Shown piece after piece: positions 44,360 through 56,558 of a stretch of DNA of 64,000 nucleotides. Where the stretch lies: contig NC_088911.1 in NCBI RefSeq assembly GCF_963576675.1, forward strand, positions 85,403,256 through 85,467,255, in the 5' to 3' direction. A program made the translations under genes and the position numbers. Each line of letters begins with the position of its first letter. Within the stretch, counting starts at the first letter, position 1. The stretch is from Euphorbia lathyris (taxonomy: Eukaryota; Streptophyta; Magnoliopsida; Malpighiales; Euphorbiaceae). The notes beneath the pieces were generated by a model, which made no database searches, was not told the origin of the DNA, and was given only the letters and a program-made list of their open reading frames with translations.

Positions 44360-44773
44360 GGAGATAGAGAGGGATGAGAGGGATGAAGCTTGCGTAACCT
44401 AAAACTGGGGTTTGGGATTGAGAGAGGGTTTATATATCAGCTGAAATTTCAGTCAAATGATATAGAGCGCCTAAAATTTGGTATGGCCGCGTAAGTGAAA
44501 TTTCATTTGCCGCTTTTTTGTTTTCGGCATACAATGACATTCATTTATTAGAAGTGTTATCTGTTGAGCGCATTAAATTTAACGAAAACGCGCGTTTTCT
44601 TTGGATGACATGATTCTGTAATCGTAATGTCATCTGAGAATCGAGAGCATTTTTTATTTTGCCTTAAGATGACATACAGTTAAAATATTGTCACGAAAAA
44701 TATTCAGACGACACGAAAATAAATGTCTGTCATGTATCTTGTGTTATGTTAAAGGGAAAATGACATAGTGTTT

Positions 44774-46186
44774 TTAATATTCCAATGCTTATTCCTCAGC
44801 CACATGAGATAGCATTCTTTTTAAGTTAACTAATATAAGTTCATTAATTTGGCTCTATATTAATTTTATTTCTTAATTTTTATGAAATATCCTAGAATGA
44901 CTTAGAGCTTCTCCAATGGATTATACTACTAACAACTCAACATAACCCATCATCAATGTGGGTCCAATTTAATAAACTTTCATTCTACTAAAATATCACC
45001 TCTAATGGATTATACTACAACCACTCAATCATGTAGGATCTATTAATTAATTTAATAATATATATTATAACTTTTTAATAAAAAAATAAAATTAAAAAAA
45101 ATATTATTAAACTCAAAAGTTGTCAATCCTGTCTTTGAGTTGCTCACATTGCTTGGTACATACCAAGCGGTATGAGCATGATGAGAGTTTATTAAACTAT
45201 CTTCAATGGATTAATTTAGTTTTGAAGGTTAATGAGCTTTTTATTAACCCTCATTATAGCTACTCTCCTAATTCAATAGGAGGAGTATAATTTAATAATT
45301 TTGTAACAATAACGATGAGATACAATTGTTCCTAAGTGAGATAGTCTCTTGAGTGATTAGTTCAAGACTATGCTACCATCAATCCCAAGGCTATACTATT
45401 CGCCCAAGGTGGACCAATGGACGGTGATATCAACGGAGGGCTTGCTCACTCGATCATGGTACTTGGACGAGATGGTTATAGACAATGGGAATGATCCTAC
45501 AGCAAGGCTTATTCCTTCTCCTTCTCAAACCAGTGATGAATACATGATTCACTGACAATGATGTTTAGACTCTCATGATTTCTGGGTGATAAATTCATAT
45601 TTTTTTTATATGTTTTTACATTAAAAATAAAAAACTTTCAAACAGTTTCTACTTAATTTTTAATGTTCTCCGGTAACCAATATGTGCTCAAACTCCCCTT
45701 AACTCCCATGAAACTGTCAATTTGGGGCTTCTCACTTGCTCCCATCATTAGAGTTGGCAGAGTATCTCGCTAGTTACAGAGTAAAAGCCTTCCCCGGTGG
45801 CTATCAAAATTTTATTTTGACAAACTTGTGGCCTCCTATTGCTGGCTCAGCTGCTCCACTGGGAAGTTCCTCGCTAAGTTTACTCATATAAACAAAATGG
45901 AGCTCACGGCATGGAAAGTTTAATATAAATCTAGCATATGCTCATTGTAGGCAACAAAATTATACTGAAAATTTCTCAAATTGCTAATATCACAAATCAC
46001 AAACTGTTAAAATGAAAAGATCACCCTTTTTTTTTCCTCTAAAATAAATGGCTACCTCAAATTGCAATCTGAAATGTCCCGTCGGGACAGGTAGGTGAAC
46101 GAGCGAGCCAACGCATGTTGTATATTTGCTAAAACCTACTAAATACAATTTAAAAGCTTGTAAAGACCAACTCTTTATATACCCTT
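44774..46186. other. Intergenic stretch, no gene seen
   Basis: CTTCTCCAATGGATTATACTA and related TCTAATGGATTATACTAC phrases (44910-45020) suggest a degenerate MITE. A GCTTGGTACATACCAAGC hairpin is at about 45151. The 61-residue ORF at 45370-45555 has no recognisable motif. Confidence 0.45.
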
Positions 46187-46891
46187 AGGGTCTGTTTGGT
46201 ATGCCGTAATGCAATGTAATGTAATCAAGGTCGTAATGTAATCAAAGTTGTAATGTAATGGAATGGAATAGTGATTCTATTACTATGTTTGGTTGACAAT
46301 TATGATGTAATGTAATAACCATTACAATACTTATATTTTCCTAATTAAATGCAATCATAAAATTTTATTTACATAATTAAAATGAATGAAAAATGTGAAA
46401 AATCGAATCAAAATCAAATACAAAATTAGATTAACCAAAATCAATAAATTAGTATATAGTTTTTCGCTTTTTCATATTTTTTTTTATATTTTTCTCGTTT
46501 CTTTTAATTTCCATTTTCAACATTTTTCATCGTTTTTCTATTTTCTCATTTCTCCTGTTTTTCTTTTTTTTTTCATTTTTCAATTTTTTTCGTATTTTTG
46601 ATTTTTTTTTCATTTTTCTCGTTTTCAATTTTCATGTTTTTCTACTTTTTGCGTTTTTGACAAGAATGAGAGGTGAGATTTGAAAAATGAGAGGTTAGAT
46701 GACAATGTAATGAGAATTCAAGTCATTTTTCTATGTAATGGGGATTACAAAGTTTTTTCAACAAAATTATATTAATGTTTTCTCATTCCATTACAATGAA
46801 ATTTTAACATGCAACCAAACATGGTAACGAGCCTTCAATATAATGGTCATTCCATTACAAAGATCATTACATCTTACCAAACGGCACCTTA
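46187..46891. mobile_element. TIR MITE, about 700 bp, with T-rich core
   Basis: The left end GGTCTGTTTGGTATGCCGTAAT is matched by the inverse of CTTACCAAACGGCACC at the right. CTTAG borders both ends but is too short for a firm hAT duplication. The middle (46460-46640) is a T-rich run of CATTTTTCNNNTTTTT-like phrases, which generates a phenylalanine-rich ORF. Confidence 0.7.
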
Positions 46892-48061
46892 GAAACTTTG
46901 ATAAGTTTCCTACGTGGTATAAAAAAAGAGCTCTTAAAAGCAAAAACACAATTTATAAATATACCCACACATATTAAACCCATTTTCTCACAATCCCTTA
47001 CACCAAATAAAAGTCATTTCCCACAGTTACTATCTACTTTAAACTAAAAAAGCACTACTCTTTATCCATTCCAAAATAAATTGTAAGCCAGCTTCAAATA
47101 AAGTGAACCCATAGAAATTCAAGGGTTTGAATTGGTGTTGTATAAAAGTAATAATCTTTTAATTAATCACAAGCGTGCGGATATCATTTTTTAATATTGG
47201 TAAAAGAATTACATATATAATAAGGAGGATTAGTGGGTTAATTAACAAAAATATAATCTGAGTTGCTATCAGTCTAATCATGGCATAATTGAGTTTACAT
47301 GTAATTTACAACTAATTAAGTATATGTAATGTAGGACTACCATTATCAAAGAAAGTGTAGGATGATCAAGTCAACTTACAAGGGTCAAATGTTAAACTAT
47401 TAAACTAGAGGCCAGCAAAGGTCAAGGACATTTAAAATTTAAAAATAACAAAAGGACAAAAATGTGTAGAGAAAATTAATCGAAATCTAAATAGTTATCT
47501 ACGTAAAATAAGTTTATTAAATGTGAAAAGTCCACAATATTTCAGATTTAAATGTGTCACTAAATTAAAAAAGAGACTTGTATGAAAACAATCAAAACCA
47601 TCCACATTTATACATCTTGTAGAATTTATAATAATGTTATCAAATTCCAACCAGACCGATTCAATCGGGAACGGATAGAAGTCCAGTTCGAACTTGACTG
47701 GTTTAATCAACCTTCATGAAACTGGTGTGAACCGACGATGAACCGGTTCGACCGGTGGTTAAACTAGGAACCGGTCACCGCGTGTTGATATTAAAAAAAA
47801 TTTAATTAAAATTAAACTCTTTTTACGTATAAAATTATATTTTAGCAAAAGAAAGCTGGATCAAGAGCCCACTTCGGTGTGACATTCGCCTTGATGCGTC
47901 CCTAACCTGATGGTGGCTCGACTGTACCTCCCTCCTGCGCGCGTGATATATTAGGGGGGTGTTTGGTTGAAAAATAAAATAAAATTGCTGATAGTTGTTT
48001 CAGGAGTAAACAGTTACTTTTCCCTCATCGGTATTTTAGTGCTTTTCATGAGAAGGGTTCG
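46892..48061. other. Intergenic stretch, no gene seen
   Basis: GACCGGTTC/GAACCGGT phrases at about 47640-47780 look like the GC-richer end of a dispersed repeat. GGGGGGTGTTTGGTTG at 47953 resembles a MITE start without an identifiable other end. Confidence 0.4.
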
Positions 48062-48071
48062 ATTTATTTTA

Positions 48072-48774
48072 GGGTTAATTTCAAACAAAAGCGGTGTGGT
48101 TTCACGTTTTCACAGATCGGTACATGTAGGTTTTTTTGTCCAAAAAATAACTATTTGGTTTCTGCCGTTAGAAAAAATGCGGCAAATCCCTATACCGTTA
48201 AAAACCAAGGGTATTTTTGAGAAAAATACAGTTTGAGGTAATTTTTTATTGACTTTTTTCTCTCTTAAATGAAAAAGAATGATCGATTGGCGGCATTTCT
48301 TCATCTTTATCTTTATTGTGTTACATTTTGTTGGGATAGCAACGTAATTCTTTTTATCGGAACAAAATGCTTCAATCGTTTGAAGTTGCTTGTTGTCATA
48401 ATATGTATGTGAATTTATGGAGTTTTTGTTGTTGTAATGCATAGTAGATTAAACAGTAGCCGTTTAAATTAAACATATCTATAAACTCGTTAAAAATGTT
48501 ATACGGATTAAAATTTTACAGAACACATGGTAAATCTGGAATTCCAAAAAAAAAAGATGAAGAAGAAAAAATGTTTTAAATATAAATTTTGACTTTTCAG
48601 AGTAAAAAAGTGGAATTTTTTTCCCAAAAATACCCACGAGTTTTATTGGTGTGAAGGGATTTTTTACGATTTTACTAACAACAGAAACCACATGGTTATT
48701 TTTTTGTGAAAAAAAATCACAGGTACCGATCTACGAAAACGTAAAACCACAGTGCTTTATTTTCTAAATTAACC
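48072..48774. mobile_element. Non-autonomous MULE, 703 bp
   Basis: Inverted ends GGGTTAATTT and AAATTAACC are bordered by the 10-bp duplication ATTTATTTTA (48062-48071 and 48775-48784). TIRs of about 120 bp share TGTGGTTT, ACGTTTTC and GATCGGTAC blocks. There is no transposase. Confidence 0.88.
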
Positions 48775-48784
48775 ATTTATTTTA

Positions 48785-51487
48785 ATTGATCACGGTTTCC
48801 TTTTAAAGTAACAAGAAATTTCGATTGACAGGCTGCAATGCAAAACCAAATTTAGTTTCCCCTAGAACGAAAAGCATTATTTTGGCTTGGCATTATTTTT
48901 TTGTTGCTTGACATGTGATAAACTGTTGCAAAACTTACATTTTCAAAAAGTCCACCTATAGTTCTGGTTTATAAAAGAGATGGAACCATCAGAAGCAAAT
49001 CTTTTCTCTATGAATTTCATGATCGAGCTCCAACTAAGCAAGTGCTTCAAAAGATCCTAAAATTTAGATTATTGTTGGACCAAAATATTCCTGATGCATG
49101 AGCTTAAGTTAATTTATGAGATTCCCGAAAGAATAACTCTATAATTGAAAACTATTTGTATAAATTTGAAAAGGATTTCATTGCAAAAATTCAACGAATG
49201 CTAAAACAACTTCAAAGGCACTGCCTTTTATACTCAACTATTTGCAATCTCATAATTTTAATAGACATTAACATGTTCAAAATTATCACTTTGAGTTTTA
49301 TAATGTCCAGTCCATGACTATTTGTTCTTATGAGAAGTCATGTTTGTTATTTGCATGAATGACTGATACGTGTGATTATTGCTAATGCTAGGTTGGCCTT
49401 TCACATTTAATGTGATTTACATAACCCTTGACAGAAGAAGCATTTAGGTGTTCATCTCTCATAATGTCGTTAAAAAGAGTTGAATCCATGGAAGCATTTT
49501 TCATGTAAGACTAAACTAAACACATATTCAATTTTTTTTTATAAGCCTTTCATTTTCAATTTAAATATTACATGGACGTTTCTCATGTAATATGTTCACA
49601 ACGTTGTTTTGTAATTTGTTGTTCCGTAATCTATTATATGAATTTTCTTAAACCGTAGCATTACATGTTTTGTAGGCCTCTACAATAGAGGGAATAAAGT
49701 TTCCAAGAGTTAAACAATTCATCTTCACCAAGTTCCTTAAGTTAAAAGATTCGTTGAATGTGCGGGACTTTTTTTTTCAGCTGTTGTGCTTTTTTTTTTT
49801 TGGTATTGACTCGGTATATTGGCATCAAGATATTTTATAAGTTTTAGTTCATATTTGATAATATTATAGATATTTTTTTTTTGTAAGAAATGAAAATTGA
49901 CTTCATTTGGTCATATATCAAGTATATTCTTAATCTTTGGATTCAAATTTTAGTTGATTTGATGAGATTATTAAATATATTTTTATAATTATATATTTTT
50001 AAAATGTATTAAATATTATATATAAAATAAATAAATCAAGTATATTCTTAATCGTCGCAAAACTGTCGCAAGTTACCCCGACACCTTACAAAAACCGTAG
50101 CTAGAGTAGCCATGCCTGTTCTATTAGTTTTCTGACGGTTTTACAAACTGTTGGTAAAAGTTATAGCGACAGATAAAACTGTCGCTACAGAAAATATATT
50201 TCATCGGTAAGTGTTTATATTTCAGTTCTGTTTGGATTAGTATTTTCTGGTATTTTTAAGTTTCGATTATCAGTTTAGTTTTCTGAACCAAATTTAATAT
50301 ATTATACCAAAATATTTTTTATATGTGTATATAACATTTATTTCAATAAGATTTAGCAATTTTATTTAATAAAACTGAAAATATCAAAAAATACTACTAA
50401 TTAACACCAATAGAAAATAACAGTGTTATTTACATTTTTACTATTTTCACGTTTTTTCATGTTTTAGCGTTTCCCTCGTGTTTTTACTATTTTCCATGTT
50501 TTTACCGTTTTTTAGATTTTTCTTCCGTTTTTAATGTGCTTTTTTATTTTTCACATTTGTTTTCATTTTTCGCATTTTTACCATGTCTTTCCCTTTTTAC
50601 CATTTTTCGTGTTTTTACGGTTTCCACGTTTTATCATTTTTGTTGTTTTTATGTGTTCCCATTTTTACTATTTTCTATGGGGTTTTTCACATTTTTCACG
50701 TTTTTTTCTCTCTTTTTTTTGCAATTTTATTGTTTTTTTATGTTGTTGTGTTGTATATTTCACTGAAATATGAAACCGATGATCAATAAATATAAAATGA
50801 GTGATTTTGAAATAAAAAAAAATATTAGTTATAAGATAGTTATTTTTAGACATTAAGAATTCATTAACGGTAGAATATAAATTTTATGAAAAATTAATAA
50901 ATAAAATAGTTTTTTTTTTTTTTTTTGAAAAGGATTAATAAATAAAATAGTGGAACGTGAATAATAGTTATTTTATTTCTTCGCAAAAAAGTTAATTTAT
51001 CCTTAATTTATTAAGCGAACTAAAAACACCTAAATTGTGTTAAAAGAGAAAAGGACACCTAAACCCATAAATAATGGGATTTACTTTAGGAGCAGTGATA
51101 TTGTATTTTAGTTTACAGTAGAGCCAATATATTATATTCTTTTGGCATTATTCTAGCAATATGACGTCATTCAACACGTCATTAAATGCAATACATCTGA
51201 TCATATATAATGGATACCACGTATAAACTAACAATTTGGTTATAACTTGGATCAGTTTCAGTGCTCTTCACATGTTTGTGACCGACAAAATTTGTTCATT
51301 CACCGCTTACATTTAAATTTATTTAGAGGATGTTTATTTTAGGTCTATTTAGAGGATGTTTATTTTAGGTCCCGGAGCAGCGTTTAGCGTTCATTCTAAA
51401 CCGCAGAAAATATAGCGTTTAGTTAGGTTTATACAGCATTTAGTATTTTTTTTTGAAAATTATAGTGTTTTGGAGCGTTTCATGAAT
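48785..51487. other. Intergenic stretch with T-rich tract and small hairpin, no gene
   Basis: Nothing coding is recognised. TAGCGACAGATAAAACTGTCGCTA at about 50168-50193 is a clean hairpin. A T-rich run of degenerate CATTTTTCACGTTTTTAC-like units fills about 50440-50760 and explains the phenylalanine-rich ORFs. From about 51355 to 51487 lies a degenerate inverted relative of the repeat at 55164-55344. Confidence 0.5.
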
Positions 51488-51576
51488 GGCCTATTTGGTT
51501 CAACTGTTAGCTAATAGCTGTTGCAGTTGCTGTTAGCTGTTTGCAGTCAGTGGCGGATCCAGGATTTGAGAGAGGG

Positions 51577-51706
51577 GGTAAAGGCTATGGTTACTTTGTT
51601 TTTGACAAAGTATCATTACTTGGTGTGTCTTCACCATTGGATCCAATGGTGAAGACACACCAAGTAATGGTACTTTGTCAAAAACAAAGTAACCATAGAA
51701 GGCACC
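51577..51706. mobile_element. 130-bp hairpin element with a near-perfect 114-bp palindrome
   Basis: A 9-bp duplication GAGAGAGGG (51568-51576 and 51707-51715) bounds it. Bases 51585-51698 form a palindrome with GGATCC at the centre and one mismatched pair by my reading. The 9-bp duplication suggests MULE-type mobilisation. A rearranged relative lies at 52160-52290. Confidence 0.88.
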
Positions 51707-51948
51707 GAGAGAGGGGGGTGCAAAACTCTATGTAAAAAAAATTTAGACTAATGTTTGTAGCCAAGAGCAAAAATATCCCTAATGTTTTGGGTCAGGAGCA
51801 ATTTTACCTCTAACGTCTAAAATGGTGCAATTTTACCCCTCATGTTTGTAGCCAAGAGCAATTTTACCCATAATATTGATAAATTTGATCAACTTCAGAC
51901 ACTATTATAACATACAGTCATTTTTTTTCTTTATTTTGCACCAATTGC

Positions 51949-52817
51949 TAGGGGTGTGCAAAAACCGAACTGAACCGAAATAACCAACCGAACCGATACA
52001 TTTCGGTTTTTTCGGTTCAGTTTTCGGTCTATTAGGTTCGGTTTCGGTTTTATTTTTTATAATATTTCAGTAATTTCGGTTGGTTCAGTTTTTAAATCAA
52101 AATTACCGAATTAACCGAACAGACCGAAATAAATTAAATATAATTAGAAATTAGATTTATTTCAGTAAGCTTTACTTTGTTTTTTCTACCATTGTATGAG
52201 TTTACTTTGTCAAAATTCATCATCATCCAATGATGGAAAAAACAAAGTAAGACTTACTTTGTCAAAAACAAAGTAAGCATAGCCTAACCCATAATTTAGT
52301 ATATGTCATTTATTGTTCCAAGTTACATTTGATTTAGAATTATATTATTAGAATCTTTGTTAAGCATGATAGTTTTTGGATTGCCTGTAACCGATTATGT
52401 TATTGGTCTATTTAATGTTTGTCTACCAATTTAGTACAATTGTACACTAATTTATATTTGGAATTAAGATTCATTTCGTTTCTATATAAAATTTCTATGC
52501 TTTTTTCTTTCTATTCTTTTTTTTTCTTTCAATCCAAAAAGAAAAATAAAAATAAAAATTGTTGTATATATAAGTAAATACCCAACAACATTATTAACGG
52601 TGTAATATTAACCTTACATAAAAATAATTGTTAATGAAATTTTTTAATATAAGGAAACCGAATAACCGAACCGAACCAACCGAAATAATTCGGTCGGTTC
52701 GGTTCGGTTACTTATTATTATTTGGTTAGGTTCGGTTTTTATTTTTAAGGCTATTTGGTTTTTGGTTATTTCGGTTTGGTTCGGTTTTCAAACCGAACCG
52801 ACCGATCAACACCCCTA
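51949..52817. mobile_element. hAT MITE with AACCGAACCG subterminal repeats, 869 bp
   Basis: Ends TAGGGGTGTGCA and TAGGGGTGTTGA (inverse) are flanked by an 8-bp duplication CCAATTGC (51941-51948 and 52818-52825). CCGAACCGAA repeats fill both subterminal regions. Confidence 0.92.
52160..52290. repeat. Rearranged copy of the TTACTTTGT hairpin element
   Basis: TTTACTTTGTTTTTTC, CCAATGATGGAAAAAAC|AAAGTAAG and TTACTTTGTCAAAAAC|AAAGTAAGCATAGCC are the arms of the 51577-51706 element in altered order, inside the hAT MITE. Confidence 0.65.
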
Positions 52818-53459
52818 CCAATTGCATATCAATTTGTTCTAAAAAAAAATGATAATGTTTTTTATAATTTAATAATAAAATTGAAGATTAATATTTATAA
52901 ATTCGGTACATGTAGATTTTTTTTGTCTAATTCGTACAAAAGACAGTATATTTTTCTTATTTTTTTCACATCCCAAATATTTGTGGTTTGTTACTGATAA
53001 AATAACGCATGTGTGAAGTGTAGATGACAACATTAATGACCGAGAATACAGTTTGATGAATTATTTCTCAAATTGACCCAATTTATCAACGTTAGGGGTA
53101 AAACTGCTCTTGGTTTCCAATATTAGGGATAAAATTGCACCATTTTAGACGTTAGGGGTAAAATTGCTCTTGACCCAAAACGTTAGGGGTATTTTTGCAC
53201 CTTAACCATTCTTTTGAGACTAAAAAAAAATTAGGGATGAAGGGGGACAAATGCCCCCTTTGATCCCCTACATCCGCCCCTGTTTGCAGTTACAGTAAGC
53301 TGTTAGCTATTTGTTATTAGCTGTTTAATTACTAGTATTTGGTTCTTAATTACTAGTATTTGGTAAAAAAATATTGAACTGTTGTTGTTCGGATTTAAAA
53401 TGTCTAAAATGAACATGTTTTAAATTATTCAACAATGAAATTATAAAAGGAAAAATATG

Positions 53460-54045
53460 AAAAAAATGCACATAACGTTTACAACTAGGAATAATTTTAT
53501 TCTTAACGTCTAAAATTGTGCAATTTTACCTATAATGTTGGCAGCTAAAAACAATTTTACCCCTTATATTGGTAAGTTACGTCGATTTCAGATATTATTA
53601 GAAAACATAAATATTTTATTTTTTATTCTACACCAATTGGATGTACCAGTAGTTCTAAAAAAGAGATTTTATATTTTTTGTGATTTAATAATAAAATTGA
53701 AAATTAATATTTATACATTTGGCGAAATATTTAAATTTTTTTTGTCCAACTCATACAAAAGACAATATAGATTTTTTATTTTCTTAAAAAAAATTCACGT
53801 CTAATCATATGTTTGTGATCTCTTACTAACGATGATAAAATGGTGCACATGTGAAGTGTAGATGACAATATTCATGACCAAAAAGACAGTTTGATAAATT
53901 ATTTTTCAAATTGACCCAACGTGTCAATGTTAGGGGTAAAATTATTTTTGGCTGCCAATATTAGGGGTATAATTGCACCATTTTAGACGTTAAAGGTAAA
54001 ATTGCTCCTAGCTAAAAATGTTAGGGGTATTTTTTTTGCACTTTA
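53460..54045. repeat. MULE-like TIR repeat copy 2 (left foldback arm)
   Basis: Starts AATGCACATAACG and ends GGGGTATTTTTTTTGCAC|TTTAT. It carries the same inner blocks as the copy at 51765 and is the inverse counterpart of 55508-56070. Confidence 0.7.
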
Positions 54046-54168
54046 TCTTATTATAAAATAAAAAATGTGTTATACAAATTAATAAAAATAATCTATATAT
54101 ATAATAAAAATTTATTGAACGTAACAAAACCTTGTTCTTCTCGTAATTATGTTGTAGAAATATAAATA

Positions 54169-55076
54169 GGGCTAATTACAAATCAAACCCAACTAAGAGA
54201 GATCATTTACATATCTAACCCACTTTGCTTTAATCTCACCAAATTAGACACTTTCATCCACTTTGGACAAAATTACCCTTAGTTCTATTCGATCAATCGA
54301 TCTGCTCCTGCTCCTGCTTCTTCTTCTTCCGCTTCATCCGCTTCTTCTTCTTCTTCTTCTTCTTCTTCTTCTGGTTCTTCTTCTTCTTCATTTCAACTTC
54401 TTCTTCGGTTCATCTTCTTCAATTTCTGATACCAATTCTTAGCGATTTTTGAGATTATTGAAGTATTATTTTCAATTTCCCGTAGAAATGGTATGTTTTT
54501 AGCTTATACGCCTGCTTTTCTCGCCGGTCTTGCCTCTTTCTTCATATGTAATTGTATCATTTCAATTTCCTCTATTTTCCACCATTTTCCTCCATTGTTG
54601 TCGTATTTGTGACGAAATTTGTCGCATTTCGTCATAAATGCGACAACAGTTGTCACATTTCCTCGCAAATGCGAGAACAGTTGTCGCATATCGTCGCAAA
54701 TGCGACAACTATTGTCGCAGATGCGACAACTCTTGTCACATTTATGGCGAATTCGTCACAAATGCGACATCGCATCAGTTCAATTGTTATATTTTTTTTT
54801 CTTTCTCATTTTTTGAGCTTTCCATCCTAATCCTCTTCCACAGACACTAATTCTTCAAAAGTTGAACGAAACATAATCTCTTCTCTCTATAAACCACTGT
54901 CTTTTCGTCGGTTTGGCATGGTGAAGAAGACGTTGAGAGTCTAAGGAAGAAGTTGAATTGAAATAAAGGTATTCTTGTTCAAAGTGGATGAAATCGTCTA
55001 ATTTGGTGAGATGGAAGCAAAGTGGGTTAGATATGTAAATGGACCCTTTTAGTTGGGCTAGATTTGTAAATAGCCC
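54169..55076. mobile_element. Non-autonomous MULE, 908 bp, with palindromic repeat core
   Basis: Inverted ends GGGCTAATTACAAATC and GGGCTATTTACAAATC are flanked by the 9-bp duplication ATATAAATA (54160-54168 and 55077-55085). TIRs extend about 110 bp. Inside are a (TTC)n stretch at about 54314-54385 and an array of GTCGCATTTGCGACAA-like units at about 54610-54775. An ATG at 54488 opens MVCF-type or, after GT splicing, other readings; I do not recognise a captured gene. Confidence 0.9.
54610..54775. repeat. Array of TGTCGCA-N-TGCGACA palindromic units
   Basis: Roughly eight units of (T)GTCGCAnATGCGACAAC alternate orientation over 165 bp. Reading frames through it on both strands are open only because of the repeats. 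Confidence 0.85.
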
Positions 55077-55163
55077 ATATAAATAACGTTAAAGAATAAA
55101 CATATTTTATGGAATAAGAATGATAATTTTATCAATAACATATAACTACAAACAGATGTTTAT

Positions 55164-55344
55164 GAAAAGCTCCAAATAGGAGCTTTTCGTGAAACGCTCC
55201 AAAACGCTGCAGTTTCCAGAGAAAATGCTAAACACTGCGGTTATATAAACCTAACCAAACGCTATATTTCCAGCGGTTTGGAGTGACACGCTAAACGCTC
55301 ATCCGAAAAGCTGAAACAAAAACACTCAAAAAGCTCCAATTTGG
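55164..55344. mobile_element. Small MITE forming the foldback loop
   Basis: GAAAAGCTCCAAATAGGAGC at the left and GCTCCAATTTGGAGCTTTTC at the right are inverse ends with internal hairpins. A degraded inverted relative is at about 51355-51487. No target duplication is resolved. Confidence 0.6.
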
Positions 55345-55507
55345 AGCTTTTCATAAACAGATGTTGTAGTTATTTGTTATTGACAAAATTATCCTTTTTA
55401 TTTCCACAAAATATGTTTATTCTTTAACATTATTTATATTTCTACAACATAATTACCAAAAGAACAAGGTTTTGTTGCGTTCGATAAATTTTTTATTTTA
55501 TAATAGG

Positions 55508-56070
55508 ATAAAGTGCAAAAATACCCTTAATATGTATGGCTAGGAACAATTTTACCCTTAACATCTAAAATGATACAATTATACCCCTAATGTTAGCCAA
55601 AAGTAATTCTACCTCTAATATTGACAAGTTGTGTCAATTTGAGAAATAATTTATCAGTCTTCTTGGTCATGAATATTATCATCTACACTTCACATGTGCA
55701 CTATTTTATCATCGTTAGTAACAAATCACAAACATATGATTACACGTGAAATTATTTTTTTAAGAAAGTAAAAAATATATATAGTCTTTTGTGCGAGTTG
55801 GACAAAAAAAATTCAAATATTTTACCGAATTTATAAATATTAATTTACAATTTTATTATTAGAACTACTGATACGTGCAATTGGTGTAGAATAAGAAATA
55901 AAATATCTACATTTTCTCATAATAGCTGAAATTGACCCAACTTGTTAATGTTAGGGGTAAAATTGCTCTTAGCTGTTAGTGTTATGGGTAAAATTGCACC
56001 ATTTTAGACGTTAAGAGTAAAATTATTCCTAGTTGTAAATGTTACGAGCATTTTTTTCACATTTTTCCTT
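55508..56070. repeat. MULE-like TIR repeat copy 3 (right foldback arm)
   Basis: Starts ATAAAGTGCAAAAATACCC and is the inverse counterpart of copy 2. The shared position in both arms means the repeat was present before the arms were duplicated. Confidence 0.7.
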
Positions 56071-56272
56071 TTATAATTTCATCGTTGATTAATTTAAACC
56101 ATGTCCATTTTATATATTTTAAATCCGAACAACATCAGTTCAATATAATTTTACCAAACACTAGTAATTAAATAGATAATAACAAACGGCTAACAACAAC
56201 AGCTAACAGCTTACTACAACAGCTAACAGCAACCGCAATATCTATTAGTTAACAGCTGAACCAAATAAACCC

Positions 56273-56558
56273 TTTGAATTCTAGAGTGAAATAACGAAAT
56301 TATATGTGTTTTCCAAATAAAATACTATTATTTTAATAATATCACTTTTATATATTACATTTCAATCAATGGTAAAAGTATTTAGGGTTGTATCATAATA
56401 GTTTTAAACCTTTTTTCTCAGTTTGATATGAAAATAATAGCAGGGTATAAAAAATTGGTGCCCGACGAATCCGTTCTGATACTTAAGTTAATAAAATAAT
56501 AAAAATTAGATTTAAGAATTTATATTTAGGGGTTAAATTTAACCGTGTGGACGGTGTA
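56273..56558. other. Spacer, no gene seen
   Basis: AT-rich. GGGGTTAAATTTAACCGTGTGG at 56529 resembles a phrase at 1448-1480 (GCTAATTTTAACCGTGCGG), so it may belong to a dispersed repeat. Confidence 0.35.

Larger units (their letters stand above)
40994..44770. mobile_element. CACTA element, copy 1, 3.8 kb
   Basis: The left end CACTACGTCA and right end TGACATAGTG are inverted, and the flanks carry a TTT duplication (40991-40993 and 44771-44773), the 3-bp pattern of CACTA/EnSpm. Subterminal ATGACA/TGACGGTT phrases are repeated near both ends, as expected for transposase binding. No transposase (TnpD) domain is visible, so it is non-autonomous or decayed. A TATA box near each end points inwards, each followed by small exons. 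Confidence 0.9.
51765..53205. mobile_element. MULE-like TIR repeat (GCAAAAATACCCCTAACG family), copy 1
   Basis: Left and right ends share inverse blocks GCAAAAATATCCCTAATGTTTTGGG and TAACGTCTAAAATGGTGCAA. Two more copies are at 53460-54045 and 55508-56070. The exact ends and target duplication are not clear. A hAT MITE is inserted in the middle. Confidence 0.7.
51548..53282. mobile_element. hAT-type element with CAGTGGCGGAT end, 1735 bp
   Basis: Inverted ends CAGTGGCGGATCCAGGA and CAGGGGCGGATGTAGGG are flanked by an 8-bp duplication TTTGCAGT (51540-51547 and 53283-53290). It sits in the left foldback arm and itself contains three further insertions. No transposase is present. Confidence 0.9.
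51488..56272. mobile_element. Foldback element with ~1-kb inverted arms, heavily nested
   Basis: The left arm is 51488-51547 plus 53283-54168 plus 55077-55163 (pieces separated by later insertions) and the right arm is about 55345-56272. The arms are inverse copies with about 85% identity by eye, starting GGCCTATTTGGTTCA and GGGTTTATTTGGTTCA. Each arm carries its own copy of a MULE-like repeat. The loop is a ~180-bp MITE. I found no exact outer target duplication. Confidence 0.75.

Noticed and set aside
46187..46891. hAT assignment by an 8-bp target duplication
   Set aside because: Only CTTAG is shared by the flanks; I kept the element as a TIR MITE without a firm superfamily.
50534..50789. 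Three overlapping phenylalanine-rich ORFs resembling membrane proteins
   Set aside because: The sequence is a degenerate T-rich tract; all frames give Phe/Leu/Ser. No start context, splice signals or conservation is visible.
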